Part shown: positions 56,028 through 64,000 of the stretch, piece after piece
Layout of the letters: every line of letters starts with the position of its first letter
Position numbering within the stretch: the stretch's first letter is position 1
Source of the DNA: Candidatus Planktophila versatilis
GTDB lineage: Bacteria; Actinomycetota; Actinomycetes; Nanopelagicales; Nanopelagicaceae
Direction: 5' to 3'
NCBI RefSeq assembly: GCF_002288265.1
Contig: NZ_CP016778.1
Location: forward strand, 124,001 to 188,000
DNA length: 64,000 nucleotides
Position numbers and translations under genes: made by a program
The notes under the pieces: generated by a model
Seen by the model: the letters and a program-made list of their open reading frames with translations, nothing else
What the model was told of the DNA's origin: nothing
Database searches by the model: none

Positions 56028-58319
56028 TTATCTAATTCTCAGTGAGTGCGTAACGACAAATAGGCTGCTGATAGCCATAGCTGCTGCTGCATACATAGGT
56101 GAAGCAAAACCAACTGCGGCAATTGGAATCCCAATCACGTTATAGGCAAATGCCCAAGTGAGGTTTCCTTTGATGGTTGAAAGTGTGCGCTTTGATAAAT
56201 CAAGGGCATCAATGACACCCATCAGTGCTGGTCGCATCACCGTAATGTCAGCGGTGGAAATTGCAACGTCGGTTCCGGTACCCATGGCAATACTGAGATC
56301 AGCAGCAGCCAAAGCTGCGGCATCGTTAACGCCATCACCAATCATCAACACTCGGTGACCAGCGCTTTGTAGTGATGAAACCTTTGCCAACTTATCTTCC
56401 GGCAGCACCTGGGCGAGCACTCGATCAGTACTAATTCCCACTTGCTGGGCAACCGATGCTGCACTTTCAGCGTTATCTCCTGTGAGTAACCACGTTGTAA
56501 TTCCACGCGATTCAAGTGCTGCAATAGTTGTGGCCGAATCGCGCTTAATCTGATCTCCTGATGCAAAGACAGCAAGTGCAACGCCATCCCATGCAAGTAC
56601 TGAGACTGCCTGCGAATTACTCTCAGCACGCGATATTGCCTCAGAAATCTGGCTATCAAATTCAACACAGCTATGTGCAATTGAAGCTGGCGAACCAATC
56701 AGTACAACTGGTGACTTCGGACCAACATTAACGCGAGCAGCAACACCGGCTCCAGGTGTTTGGGTAAATTCGGTAACGGGTAACTGTGTTGCATGATGTG
56801 CAAGTGCGTAAGCGGTGATTGCTTGCGCAGTGGGATGATCGCTCTGGCTTTCCAGGGTTAAGGCAGTTGAGAGAATTTTGCCTTCAGTTAATAAGCCGGC
56901 AAACTCACTTCCCAGAACTTTCTGTGCTGATACTGGAATAACTACCTCGCGAATATGCATGGAACCATCGGTGAGAGTTCCAGTCTTATCTAGCACTGCC
57001 ACATCAATGCTTTGAGATATCTCAAGTGCTTGTGGGTTGCGAATAACGATGCCTCGCAGCGCTCCGCGGCCCGATGCCACTAAGAGGGCAACAGGAGTGG
57101 CTAATCCGAGTGCGCATGGGCAAGCAATCACCAGGACCGTGATTGCCGTGGATATTGAGAACGAGAGGGATTTGTCTGCGATGAAATACCAATATCCAAA
57201 TGTTGCTAGTGAAAGGGCGGTAACGACCGGAACGAAGATTGATGCAATCTTATCTGCGAGTTTTTGAATTGGCGCTTTACTTCCTTGCGCAGTGACAACC
57301 ATTGCAGTGATGCGTGCTAATTCGGTATCGCTACCAATGCGGGTAGCGCGAACGATAATTCGTCCGTTGTTATTCATCGCAGAACCAATGACGCGAGATC
57401 CTGGTGAAACTTCAACTGGGGCAGATTCGCCAGTAATGAGTGAATTATCAACCGAACTTTGTCCTGAAATGATTATTCCATCTGTTGCGATACGCCCACC
57501 TGGCTTGACCACAAATTCATCGCCTATGACCAGATGAGATATCGGAATGAGAACTTCAACTCCAGCGCGTACAACAGAAACTTCTTTCGCACTGAGTGCC
57601 AAGAGGGAAGAGAGGGCGCTGCTGGCGTTGCGCTTAGCGCGTGATTCAAGATAACGCCCGAGAATGACAAAGAAGAGAACGCCGGCAGCAACTTCGGTAT
57701 AGACATCGCCCTCATTCGTATACGTTGCATAGATTGACCACGCATATGCACTCATTGATCCAAGTGAAATCAAAGTATCCATCGTGGGATGAATGATGTT
57801 GCGAATAGCTGCTCTATGAATAGGCCAGGCAACAAAGACAATGAGCGGGGTAGTAATAGCAAGAACTAGCCAAGATACGAAGAGATGATCGGCGTGTGGA
57901 GGTTGCGCAATCCCGTAATCTTCAAAAAGTGAAATAAGCCAATCATTGATCGGTTGGTGCCAGCTCATCACCATCGAAATTGCTACCGCAGGAATAGCCA
58001 ATAGTGTTGCGAAGAAGAGAGCTCGGGCGGCGCCTTTGCGATGTAGAGCAGGGTCAGAGTTATCTGTGAGCAGAGTTGCCGAATAACCAGCAGATTTCAC
58101 TTGTCTGATGATTTCATCCGGTGATAAATCAGATGGTCCAAGAACGTGCACTGTCTCTGAAGCGAAATTAACGGAGGCAGATACTCCAGGCAGCTCATTG
58201 AGTTTGCTCTCAATGGTGTTGACACATGAAGAACACGTCATCCCACTGATAGCGAAAGTTTGCGCTACCAGAGCGTTCTTCTGGAGCGAGCTATCTGAAT
58301 CTGACATTTTCTGGCTCAT
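56028..58319 (-). CDS. copA: Copper-translocating P1B-type ATPase (CopA-like)
   Basis: Exports Cu+ across the cytoplasmic membrane. The 763-residue protein has one N-terminal heavy-metal-associated domain (GMTCSSC, Cys29 and Cys32), eight predicted membrane helices, the TGESAPVEV actuator loop, the transmembrane IACPCALGLATP with the CPC metal site, the phosphorylation motif DKTGTLTDG, SDHPTAQAI and GDGVNDAAALAAADLSIAMG. No CopZ chaperone or CsoR regulator is next to it. The hisN gene lies upstream on the same strand with a 12-base gap. Ag+ is an alternative substrate. Confidence 0.93.
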   Translation of the reverse strand: MSQKMSDSDSSLQKNALVAQTFAISGMTCSSCVNTIESKLNELPGVSASVNFASETVHVLGPSDLSPDEIIRQVKSAGYSATLLTDNSDPALHRKGAARALFFATLLAIPAVAISMVMSWHQPINDWLISLFEDYGIAQPPHADHLFVSWLVLAITTPLIVFVAWPIHRAAIRNIIHPTMDTLISLGSMSAYAWSIYATYTNEGDVYTEVAAGVLFFVILGRYLESRAKRNASSALSSLLALSAKEVSVVRAGVEVLIPISHLVIGDEFVVKPGGRIATDGIIISGQSSVDNSLITGESAPVEVSPGSRVIGSAMNNNGRIIVRATRIGSDTELARITAMVVTAQGSKAPIQKLADKIASIFVPVVTALSLATFGYWYFIADKSLSFSISTAITVLVIACPCALGLATPVALLVASGRGALRGIVIRNPQALEISQSIDVAVLDKTGTLTDGSMHIREVVIPVSAQKVLGSEFAGLLTEGKILSTALTLESQSDHPTAQAITAYALAHHATQLPVTEFTQTPGAGVAARVNVGPKSPVVLIGSPASIAHSCVEFDSQISEAISRAESNSQAVSVLAWDGVALAVFASGDQIKRDSATTIAALESRGITTWLLTGDNAESAASVAQQVGISTDRVLAQVLPEDKLAKVSSLQSAGHRVLMIGDGVNDAAALAAADLSIAMGTGTDVAISTADITVMRPALMGVIDALDLSKRTLSTIKGNLTWAFAYNVIGIPIAAVGFASPMYAAAAMAISSLFVVTHSLRIR

Positions 58320-58331
58320 CTTGCTACTACC

Positions 58332-59138
58332 TTATGCGTTCTTCAGGCGAAGAGATTGAACTGCATAGTCGTGTAGGGCTGAATTTGTGGAAAGCCCATT
58401 ACCACCGTGAGAACCATTTTTTCCATCGAGATTGCTAAATTGCCCACCAGCTTCACGAACAATAATGTCGAGTGCTGCCATATCCCATAGCGCTAGTGAT
58501 GGCTCAGCAGCAATATCTACTGCACCTTCTGCCACCAACATATGCGACCAGAAATCACCATGGGCTCTGGTGCGCCAAGCACTTTGTAGTAAGTGTTGGA
58601 AATTCTCTAACCGATTTCCCCACCCGATTAAGTCTGAGTAGGAAATTGAGGCATCTTCAATCTTTGCAACTTTTGAAACCGAGATTTTTTTTGGCGTTTG
58701 GCCATTAACAATGACGAAGGCTCCACCGCCGACAGTTGCATACCAACGGCGAAAGAGTGCAGGTGCACTGACTACTCCTGCTACGACGACTTCACTTCCA
58801 TCTTCCTGTTTTTCCATCAATGCGATGAGTGTTGCCCATGTGGGCACACCACGCATGAAATTCTTTGTGCCATCGATGGGATCAATAACCCAGTAACGAT
58901 CTCTTTCTAACCCTTGGGTTCCAAACTCTTCACCGACAATTCCATCATCCGGCCGATCTCTATCAAGCATCGCGCGAATTGCAGATTCTGCAGATTTATC
59001 GGCATCGGTGACCGGAGTGTTATCCGGTTTAGTTGTAATTGTTAAATCAAGTGCTTGATATCGAGCCAGTGTGATGGCATCTGCAGCATCTGCTAAACGG
59101 TGTGCAAGTGCTAAATCTTCACCGTAATGAGTGCTCAT
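58332..59138 (-). CDS. hisN: Histidinol-phosphatase of the inositol monophosphatase family
   Basis: Dephosphorylates histidinol phosphate in histidine synthesis. The 268-residue IMPase-fold protein has TPVTDADKSAESAIRAML, GEEFGTQG, the metal site DPIDGTKNFMRGVPTWATLIAL and the C-terminal SLALWDMAALDIIVREAGG. The wording of the DGTKNF region fits actinobacterial HisN better than general inositol phosphatases, though the substrate remains an inference. It starts six bases after a TAGACT whose TAG is the rsgA stop, so it can be transcribed separately from the aroA-rsgA operon. Confidence 0.88.
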   Translation of the reverse strand: MSTHYGEDLALAHRLADAADAITLARYQALDLTITTKPDNTPVTDADKSAESAIRAMLDRDRPDDGIVGEEFGTQGLERDRYWVIDPIDGTKNFMRGVPTWATLIALMEKQEDGSEVVVAGVVSAPALFRRWYATVGGGAFVIVNGQTPKKISVSKVAKIEDASISYSDLIGWGNRLENFQHLLQSAWRTRAHGDFWSHMLVAEGAVDIAAEPSLALWDMAALDIIVREAGGQFSNLDGKNGSHGGNGLSTNSALHDYAVQSLRLKNA

Positions 59139-59144
59139 ATGCCC

Positions 59145-59150
59145 AGTCTA
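59145..59150 (-). promoter_or_regulatory. -10 element TAGACT, leaderless start for hisN
   Basis: On the minus strand TAGACT overlaps the rsgA stop codon and ends six bases before the hisN ATG. Confidence 0.45.
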
Positions 59151-60158
59151 ACCCTCGTCCTCGGCGAGCTTGACTTCAAGCAACGAGCGAAGACTGCTGA
59201 CTCTCCTTAAACGCTCGACCTGTAACGAAGGGTCGGATTCAATCCAAGGATTAAGCGAACAGGAAATTTCATGGTGTGAGCAGTTAGGCATGCAGGTTTG
59301 CGTCACTTGATAAATATCTGGGAAGGATTCAATAATGCGATCTTTATTTAGATGAGATAGTCCAAAGGCGCGAATACCAGGAGTATCAATAATCCAGCCA
59401 CCATTTTCAAGAGGTAGTGCAATCGCACTTGATGAGGTGTGGCGGCCGCGCCCAGTGACATCATTAACATCGCCAGTCATTCGATCTGAATTGGGAACCA
59501 AGTCATTGATAAGTGTGGATTTTCCAACGCCAGAATGTCCAACAAGAACCGAAATCTTGTCATCGAGAATATCCAAAATAGCTGCAATATCTTGTGTGCG
59601 AGACTCGGTCTTTGAAGATGTTGTAATAATGTCAACGCCCAGCGCCTTGTACTCTTGAATGAATTCAGGAACTGGCGAGACATCAACTTTCGTCACAATA
59701 ATAATGGGCTTAATAGATTCGTGGAAAGCGCTGACAAGGAATCTATCAATGAGCCCGCGACGTGGTTCAGGATTTGCTGATGCAACCACAATCAGTAGCT
59801 GATCGATATTTGCAACAATCGTGCGCTCAACACGTGCGACATCATCTACCGTTCTGCTAAGAGAATTTGTACGTTCATTAACAACAACTATTCGTGCAAG
59901 TGAGCCTTCACTACCAGTGACATCTCCAACGATTTCAACGAGATCGCCCACTACAACTGATTTAGGTCCAAGCTCGCGAGCTTTCATGGCTGTGATGATT
60001 ACACCTTCATCAGTTACGCAGGTGGTGCGACCACGATCAACTGTGGTGACAAATGCTGTGATTGAATCTGAATGAGAAGGTCGATCTTTTGTACGCCTGC
60101 GAGTAGTGCGAGATGGCCGAATGCGAGCGTCGGATTCGTCGTATTCGCGAGGACTCAT
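59148..60158 (-). CDS. rsgA: Ribosome small subunit-dependent GTPase A
   Basis: Circularly permuted GTPase that checks late 30S assembly. The 336-residue protein has an N-terminal OB-fold with a basic, Arg/Ser-rich extension, then G4 IIVTKVDVSPVPE, G1 VLVGHSGVGKSTLINDLVP (about residue 210), G3 WIIDTPGIRAFGLSH, and the C-terminal zinc knuckle QTCMPNCSHHEISCS. Start ATG overlaps the aroA stop by four bases. The aroA-rsgA order is the mycobacterial one. Confidence 0.95.
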   Translation of the reverse strand: MSPREYDESDARIRPSRTTRRRTKDRPSHSDSITAFVTTVDRGRTTCVTDEGVIITAMKARELGPKSVVVGDLVEIVGDVTGSEGSLARIVVVNERTNSLSRTVDDVARVERTIVANIDQLLIVVASANPEPRRGLIDRFLVSAFHESIKPIIIVTKVDVSPVPEFIQEYKALGVDIITTSSKTESRTQDIAAILDILDDKISVLVGHSGVGKSTLINDLVPNSDRMTGDVNDVTGRGRHTSSSAIALPLENGGWIIDTPGIRAFGLSHLNKDRIIESFPDIYQVTQTCMPNCSHHEISCSLNPWIESDPSLQVERLRRVSSLRSLLEVKLAEDEG

Positions 60159-61432
60159 AGAACCAAACTCTTCCAGAGCCCTGGGAAATCGGGCAGCGTC
60201 TTACGTGTTGTGGCGACATTTTCAATCATGACATCGGGTGTAACAAGGCCAATGACAGCGCCAGCCGTTGCTAATCGATGATCGTCATATGTGTGAAATG
60301 TTCCACCATGAAGTGGGGCTGGGGTGATGTGTAGTGCAGTCTCTTCTTCTACAACGCTTCCACCGAGTGCGTTGATTTCTCGCGTCAGTGCTGCCAAACG
60401 ATCAGTTTCGTGCAGACGAAGGTGACCGATACCGCGCAGATGAGAAGGTGAATCTGCAAGGGCGGCCAGGGCTGCGATAGATGGAGTGAGTTCACCAACA
60501 TCATGGAGATCTATATCGATTCCATGAATTGAATCACCGCCAGTCAGAGTTAACCCACTAGCGTCTAATTCAACCCGTGCACCCATCTTTGTAAATATCT
60601 CGCGCAAATGATCTCCAGGTTGTGTAGTTTCCTTTGGCCAATCTGCAATCGTGATACTGCCACCGCAGACCATCGCAATAGATAAGAATGGTGCTGCGTT
60701 AGAAAGATCTGGCTCAATGACTAAATCTTGCCCTGTGAGATATCCAGCCTTCACACTCCAGCTTTGGCTTGCTTTATCAACTTCAACTTCGGCACCAAAA
60801 TCGCGGAGCATCTGAACCGTCATATCAATATGTGGCATTGAGGGAAGTGAACTTCCATTGTGAGTAACAGTAATTCCTTTTTTCATACTTGGTCCTACAA
60901 GTAAGAGCGCTGACAAAAATTGGCTCGACTTACTTGCATCGATTGTTAATTTTCCGCCAGGGATGACACCAGTTCCCTTAATCACCATCGGTAGGGAGTA
61001 TCGACCTTGATGGTCTATCTCAATTCCAAGTTCTTCTAAAGCCTTAATGACTGGTCCAATAGGTCTTTCATACGAACGTGAATCTCCATCAAAACTGATT
61101 TCACCTTGTGCAAGTGCGGCAAGCGGAGGTAAGAACCGCATCACTGTTCCGGCGTTTCCCACATCAATTAGTGCCGGGCCCTTAAGAGGTGCTGGTGTAA
61201 TTCGCCAGCTCTGATTGTCACCTTGATCATGAATACCGACACCGAGTGAAACAAGACCGGCAGACATTAACTCTGAATCACGTGAGATCAGTGGCTTGCG
61301 AATAATTGAGGGCGAGGTTGCCTGGGCAGCAAGAATCAGCGCGCGATTAGTCACCGATTTTGATCCAGGGATGGTTACCTGAGATGAAATCGGCTTTCGT
61401 CCGCGAAAAGGTGCGGGCCAGAGTTCGTGCAT
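60155..61432 (-). CDS. aroA: 3-phosphoshikimate 1-carboxyvinyltransferase (EPSP synthase)
   Basis: Sixth step of the shikimate pathway: joins PEP and shikimate-3-phosphate. The 425-residue protein shows ITIPGSKSVTNRALILA-type substrate loop (with KSVTNR), GNAGTVMRFLPPLAAL, SQFLSALLLVGPSM and the C-terminal RGIGHLRLHETDRLAAL and YDDHRLA. GNAGTVMRF is the glyphosate-sensitive class I-like form of the loop. Start ATG (MHELWPAPF). It faces the SRAP gene across 71 bases. Confidence 0.95.
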   Translation of the reverse strand: MHELWPAPFRGRKPISSQVTIPGSKSVTNRALILAAQATSPSIIRKPLISRDSELMSAGLVSLGVGIHDQGDNQSWRITPAPLKGPALIDVGNAGTVMRFLPPLAALAQGEISFDGDSRSYERPIGPVIKALEELGIEIDHQGRYSLPMVIKGTGVIPGGKLTIDASKSSQFLSALLLVGPSMKKGITVTHNGSSLPSMPHIDMTVQMLRDFGAEVEVDKASQSWSVKAGYLTGQDLVIEPDLSNAAPFLSIAMVCGGSITIADWPKETTQPGDHLREIFTKMGARVELDASGLTLTGGDSIHGIDIDLHDVGELTPSIAALAALADSPSHLRGIGHLRLHETDRLAALTREINALGGSVVEEETALHITPAPLHGGTFHTYDDHRLATAGAVIGLVTPDVMIENVATTRKTLPDFPGLWKSLVL

Positions 61433-61490
61433 ATGCAGAGTCTAACGCGTGCGTAGGGCGCGAGGAGACGGAGAAAACCTGTAACAAAGT

Positions 61491-61496
61491 TAGAAT
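61491..61496 (+). promoter_or_regulatory. -10 element TAGAAT, leaderless start for the SRAP gene
   Basis: TAGAAT ends seven bases before the ATG whose second codon is the catalytic Cys. No ribosome site or clear -35. Confidence 0.45.
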
Positions 61497-61503
61497 TATC
61501 AGT

Positions 61504-62226
61504 ATGTGTGGAAGATATGCGCAATCACTGGGCGCAGAAGAGTTAGTCGAGAGCTTTGATTTAGCAGGCTCCACACTCGATCAATCATTGCCGTTGAATT
61601 GGAATATTGCGCCGACCAATGAGATTTATATTGTGCGAAGTGAATCCGATTCACGAATCCTCGATTCTGCATCTTGGGGAATCATCGCCCCGTGGCAGAA
61701 GAATTTAGCTGATGCACGTGCTTCTCAATCACATGCAATTAATGCACGGAGTGAATCGATCCACGAGAAGCCAACATTTAGACATGCATTTAGAACTTCA
61801 CGGTGTCTTATTCCTGCAAGTGGCTACTACGAATGGGCAACTTCACTTGGCAAATATTCGCCGAAACAGCCTTTCTATATTTCACACACAAGCGGTGAAC
61901 AACTTTCTATCGCAGGAATTTGGAGTTCTTGGCAGAGCGAGAAAGGTGTGGTGATTCAGAGCGCAGCGATTATTACCCGGGAAGCAGTGGGAGAGTTGGC
62001 AACGATTCATAGCCGGATGCCGGTATTTATGCCGCGTAAGCGCTGGCAAGGTTGGCTTGATACAGAGGCACGAGATATCAACCGGCTGCTTAAGTTGATG
62101 GAGGTAGACGAGCCGGATGCGGGGCTGATTGCACAACCTATTTCGCCTCGCGTAAACCTGGTTGCTAACAACGGAGCGGAATTGATTGTTCCCATCGAGC
62201 TTGGCGAGCCCGAAACCCTTTTCTAA
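61504..62226 (+). CDS. SRAP (SOS response-associated peptidase) protein, YedK/HMCES-like
   Basis: Forms a stable thiazolidine crosslink with abasic sites in single-stranded DNA, protecting them. The start is fixed by Cys2: MCGRYAQ, because the N-terminal Met must be removed to expose the Cys. Other conserved parts: WNIAPTNEIYIV, HAINARSESI, FRTSRCLIPASGYYEWA with the catalytic Glu, and TIHSRMPVFM with the His. 240 residues. It lies between aroA and sigH, the same order as in Mycobacterium. sigH follows 15 bases later. Confidence 0.94.
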   Translation: MCGRYAQSLGAEELVESFDLAGSTLDQSLPLNWNIAPTNEIYIVRSESDSRILDSASWGIIAPWQKNLADARASQSHAINARSESIHEKPTFRHAFRTSRCLIPASGYYEWATSLGKYSPKQPFYISHTSGEQLSIAGIWSSWQSEKGVVIQSAAIITREAVGELATIHSRMPVFMPRKRWQGWLDTEARDINRLLKLMEVDEPDAGLIAQPISPRVNLVANNGAELIVPIELGEPETLF

Positions 62227-62229
62227 TAT
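62201..62229 (+). promoter_or_regulatory. Promoter of sigH
   Basis: TTGGCG (62201-62206) and TAATAT (62224-62229) with a 17-base spacer, within the SRAP 3' end. It looks like a housekeeping promoter; the GGAAT-GTT pair expected for SigH self-control is not convincing here. Confidence 0.45.
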
Positions 62230-62241
62230 AACCTTGCATCA

Positions 62242-62868
62242 ATGACATCGAAGGATTTAGTTCTAGAAAGCGCCGCCGATCGCACTACTCGGTTTGAGCG
62301 CGATGCTTTGGTGTTCACAAATCAGCTCTATGCAGCAGCACTTCGTTATACAAAAAATCCAGAAGATGCGCGCGATTTAGTGCAAGACACATACCTCAAG
62401 GCTTTCACCTCTTTTCATCAATTTGAAGAAGGTACCAATCTACGTGCCTGGCTCTACCGAGTACTGACAACTACATTTATCAACTCCTATCGCAAAGGAC
62501 AACGCCAACCACTGATTGCTGATAATGAACTTGAAGACTGGCAAGTGGCTAAAGCCCAAAGTCATACAAGTGATCAAGGGAAATCTGCTGAAACTGTTGC
62601 TCTTGAATCCTTACCTGATAGCGATATCAAACGTGCACTACAAGAGATTCCGGAAGAGTTTCGCATGGTTGTCTATTTAGCCGACGTTGAAGGTTTTTCC
62701 TATAAAGAGATAGCAGAGATTGTGGGAGCACCTGCAGGCACAGTCATGTCACGTTTGCACAGAGGTCGCAAACAGCTACGTGAGAAACTCACCGACTATG
62801 CAAAGGAACTTGGCTATTCAACAGAGTCTTCAGATAAGCCTTCTAGTAAGAAGGGGGGCAGCAAATGA
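62242..62868 (+). CDS. sigH: ECF sigma factor, SigH/SigR-like
   Basis: Redox-responsive group IV sigma factor. The 208-residue protein has region 2 ([29 protein letters not shown] split over 2.1-2.2, then [20 protein letters not shown]) and region 4 ([40 protein letters not shown]). Directly followed, with a four-base overlap (ATGA), by a zinc-binding anti-sigma factor, the standard sigH-rshA / sigR-rsrA pairing. In actinobacteria this regulon covers thioredoxin, mycothiol and protein quality genes. Confidence 0.93.
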   Translation: MTSKDLVLESAADRTTRFERDALVFTNQLYAAALRYTKNPEDARDLVQDTYLKAFTSFHQFEEGTNLRAWLYRVLTTTFINSYRKGQRQPLIADNELEDWQVAKAQSHTSDQGKSAETVALESLPDSDIKRALQEIPEEFRMVVYLADVEGFSYKEIAEIVGAPAGTVMSRLHRGRKQLREKLTDYAKELGYSTESSDKPSSKKGGSK

Positions 62869-63263
62869 GTTTCATCGAGATTCAATGTAGTGAAGTTCTC
62901 TCTTCCGTGATTTTCATCATCGAAGATGAATTAGAGACCGTGCCGCAAGCGGCGCAAATTAACTCCCACTTAACTCACTGCGCTCCCTGCACGGCTGAAA
63001 TTGAACATGAGCGTCTCATGCACCAGATGCTTGCCGATGTTTTAAAGCGTTCGTGTAATGAGCAAGCCCCGGAGGAACTTCGCCAGAATATTCATCGCCA
63101 AATTCGCGAGCAGATGGGTAACTACGCAGGTGCGACCGAAGTGGTCACCCAGTTCAGCATGACTGAAATTTCTATTGAGGTCGATGAGTTCGGAAATATC
63201 GAACACCGCGAGATTCAAATCGAACAGACGCACATCCAACACTTCATCGACGACGAGGACTAG
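62865..63263 (+). CDS. rshA: Zinc-binding anti-sigma factor, RshA/RsrA-like
   Basis: Redox-sensing inhibitor of the adjacent sigma factor. The 132-residue protein has the ZAS motif: C8, then H35-x3-C39-x2-C42 in [19 protein letters not shown]; oxidation of these Cys would release zinc and sigma. The C-terminal 45 residues are acidic and rich in Ile/Glu ([20 protein letters not shown]), longer than in mycobacterial RshA and without clear function. ATG overlaps the sigH stop. Confidence 0.92.
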   Translation: MSFIEIQCSEVLSSVIFIIEDELETVPQAAQINSHLTHCAPCTAEIEHERLMHQMLADVLKRSCNEQAPEELRQNIHRQIREQMGNYAGATEVVTQFSMTEISIEVDEFGNIEHREIQIEQTHIQHFIDDED

Positions 63264-63273
63264 CCTTCGAAGC

Positions 63274-63681
63274 ATGAAATCGGCGGATGAAGTCCTGGGA
63301 GCGGTTGGCTTCTCTGTGATGACAGTTCGCCCCGGAGATACCTGCGTAACTATGGGTGTCTCTGATCTTCCAGTTGTTGCGCCATCTCATTACTTAACTC
63401 TGATGGAGAATGCGTGTGTGGCATCACTCTCGGAATATCTTGACTCCGGTGAAACAACATTTCTGACACATTCAGCTCTTGAAATTGTTGGCTCTGCAAC
63501 TGCTGGTGCTGAGATCCGTGCTAATTCACGTCTCATTGAAATTGATGGCCGCCAACTCACCTTTACCTGCGATGTTTATGATGGCGAGCGACATTTAGCG
63601 CAAGCGCAAATAAAAAGAGCGACAGTTGAGCGATTATCTTTCCTCGCTCGAACTGCCGCTCAATCACTCATTAATGAGTGA
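63274..63681 (+). CDS. Hotdog-fold thioesterase, FlK-like
   Basis: A 135-residue single-domain hotdog protein. The pattern SDLPVVAPSHYLTLMENAC, LTHSALEIVGSATAGAEI and the final strands FTCDVYDGERHLAQAQIKRA matches the fluoroacetyl-CoA thioesterase-like (FlK) family. In FlK the catalytic residues are Thr, Glu and His; here the Glu (MENA) and His (THSA) are visible but the Thr position looks like Ser. A general acyl-CoA or detoxifying thioesterase is likely, and fluoroacetate specificity is not implied. It starts ten bases after rshA, possibly in the same transcript. Confidence 0.8.
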   Translation: MKSADEVLGAVGFSVMTVRPGDTCVTMGVSDLPVVAPSHYLTLMENACVASLSEYLDSGETTFLTHSALEIVGSATAGAEIRANSRLIEIDGRQLTFTCDVYDGERHLAQAQIKRATVERLSFLARTAAQSLINE

Positions 63682-63696
63682 AATTTAAGTCAGCGT

Positions 63697-64000
63697 TTAG
63701 GCCTTCTTAGTTGCCCAGAAGATTTCAGCAATCTCATCAATTTTTGCAATGAGTTGATCTGCAACCTTTACATCCTGAGTTCCCTTAGTTCCTGCAGCAC
63801 CTGCAAGCTTTGTTGCATCATTAAAGAGTGAGTGCAACTGTGGGTAGGCCTCGAAATGTGGAGCCTTGAAGTAATCAGTCCAGAGAACCCAGAGGTGCTC
63901 TTTAACTTGGTGTGAACGCTCTTCTTTAATTGCAACAGAACGTGAACGGAAATCTGCATCTGTATTTGCTGCGTACTTCTCCATGCAAGCTTTTACTGAG
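63697..64000 (-). CDS. sodN: Nickel superoxide dismutase, 5' part cut off by window edge
   Basis: Converts superoxide to H2O2 and O2. 100 C-terminal residues are visible: SVKACMEKYAANTDADF, then EERSHQVKEHLWVLWTDYFK, APHFEAYPQLHSLFNDATK and FWATKKA, all characteristic of the four-helix NiSOD fold. The nickel hook (HCDLPCG in known enzymes) and the propeptide lie beyond base 64000. It is convergent with the thioesterase gene, 15 bases apart. Together with katG this completes a superoxide-to-water route. Confidence 0.95.
   Translation of the reverse strand, partial: SVKACMEKYAANTDADFRSRSVAIKEERSHQVKEHLWVLWTDYFKAPHFEAYPQLHSLFNDATKLAGAAGTKGTQDVKVADQLIAKIDEIAEIFWATKKA

Overview
The window looks like a chromosomal segment of a small-genome, moderate-G+C actinobacterium, most likely a freshwater 'acI' lineage (order Nanopelagicales, Candidatus Planktophila/Nanopelagicus-like). 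The phylum call rests on gene content and order: AdnA/AdnB helicase-nucleases, a WhiB7-type regulator, UPF0182, DUF4307, DUF501, DUF5679, an RshA/RsrA-type anti-sigma factor and several gene strings that match Mycobacterium almost gene for gene. The lineage is inferred from low G+C for the phylum, very tight packing and the lack of mobile DNA. It was not tested phylogenetically.

Layout. 1-15,100: glmU (5' cut) - prs - rplY - pth, a reverse-strand ppc, then mfd - lipoprotein - mazG - eno - ftsB - DUF501 - ppx - family-5 uracil-DNA glycosylase. This corresponds to the mycobacterial pth-to-ppx2 block. 15,100-24,100: an unusual class-I tRNA with a UAA anticodon, a Cys-rich miniprotein, a cyclopropane-type fatty acid synthase, a Bax-inhibitor-like protein, an MFS exporter, a DrrAB-type ABC exporter, greA/DUF4307, SURF1, DUF3817 and PhoH2. 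24,100-35,200: secreted transglycosylase-like protein, fumarase, xseA/xseB, ispH, an AT-rich insertion with a secreted HExxH protein, rmuC, ychF and typA. 35,200-55,900: adnA, adnB, katG, an EEP-family phosphatase, nudC, a short uvrD2, a whiB7 locus with leader ORF and terminator, a ThiF-like protein, metallopeptidases, a structured candidate sRNA, a Lon-like S16 protease and UPF0182. 55,900-64,000: initiator tRNA, copA, hisN, rsgA, aroA, SRAP, sigH/rshA, a FlK-like thioesterase and the 3' part of a nickel superoxide dismutase gene (sodN).

Themes. DNA damage processing is strongly represented (mfd, UDG, exonuclease VII, RmuC, AdnAB, UvrD2, SRAP, MazG). Oxidative stress functions are also frequent (katG, sodN, SigH/RshA, CopA). 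Many genes overlap by 4-10 bases and three convergent pairs have stop codons that touch or overlap.

Regulation. A -10 hexamer of the form TAGnnT, most often TAGACT, repeatedly lies 6-7 bases before a start codon, which points to leaderless mRNAs. Longer structured leaders precede rplY, mfd, the transglycosylase and whiB7. The most unusual elements are the class-I UAA tRNA (15136-15208), the putative plus-strand sRNA with promoter and terminator (50315-50432), and the leader ORF plus terminator ahead of whiB7 (47305-47588). I saw no insertion sequence, prophage, CRISPR array or replication origin.
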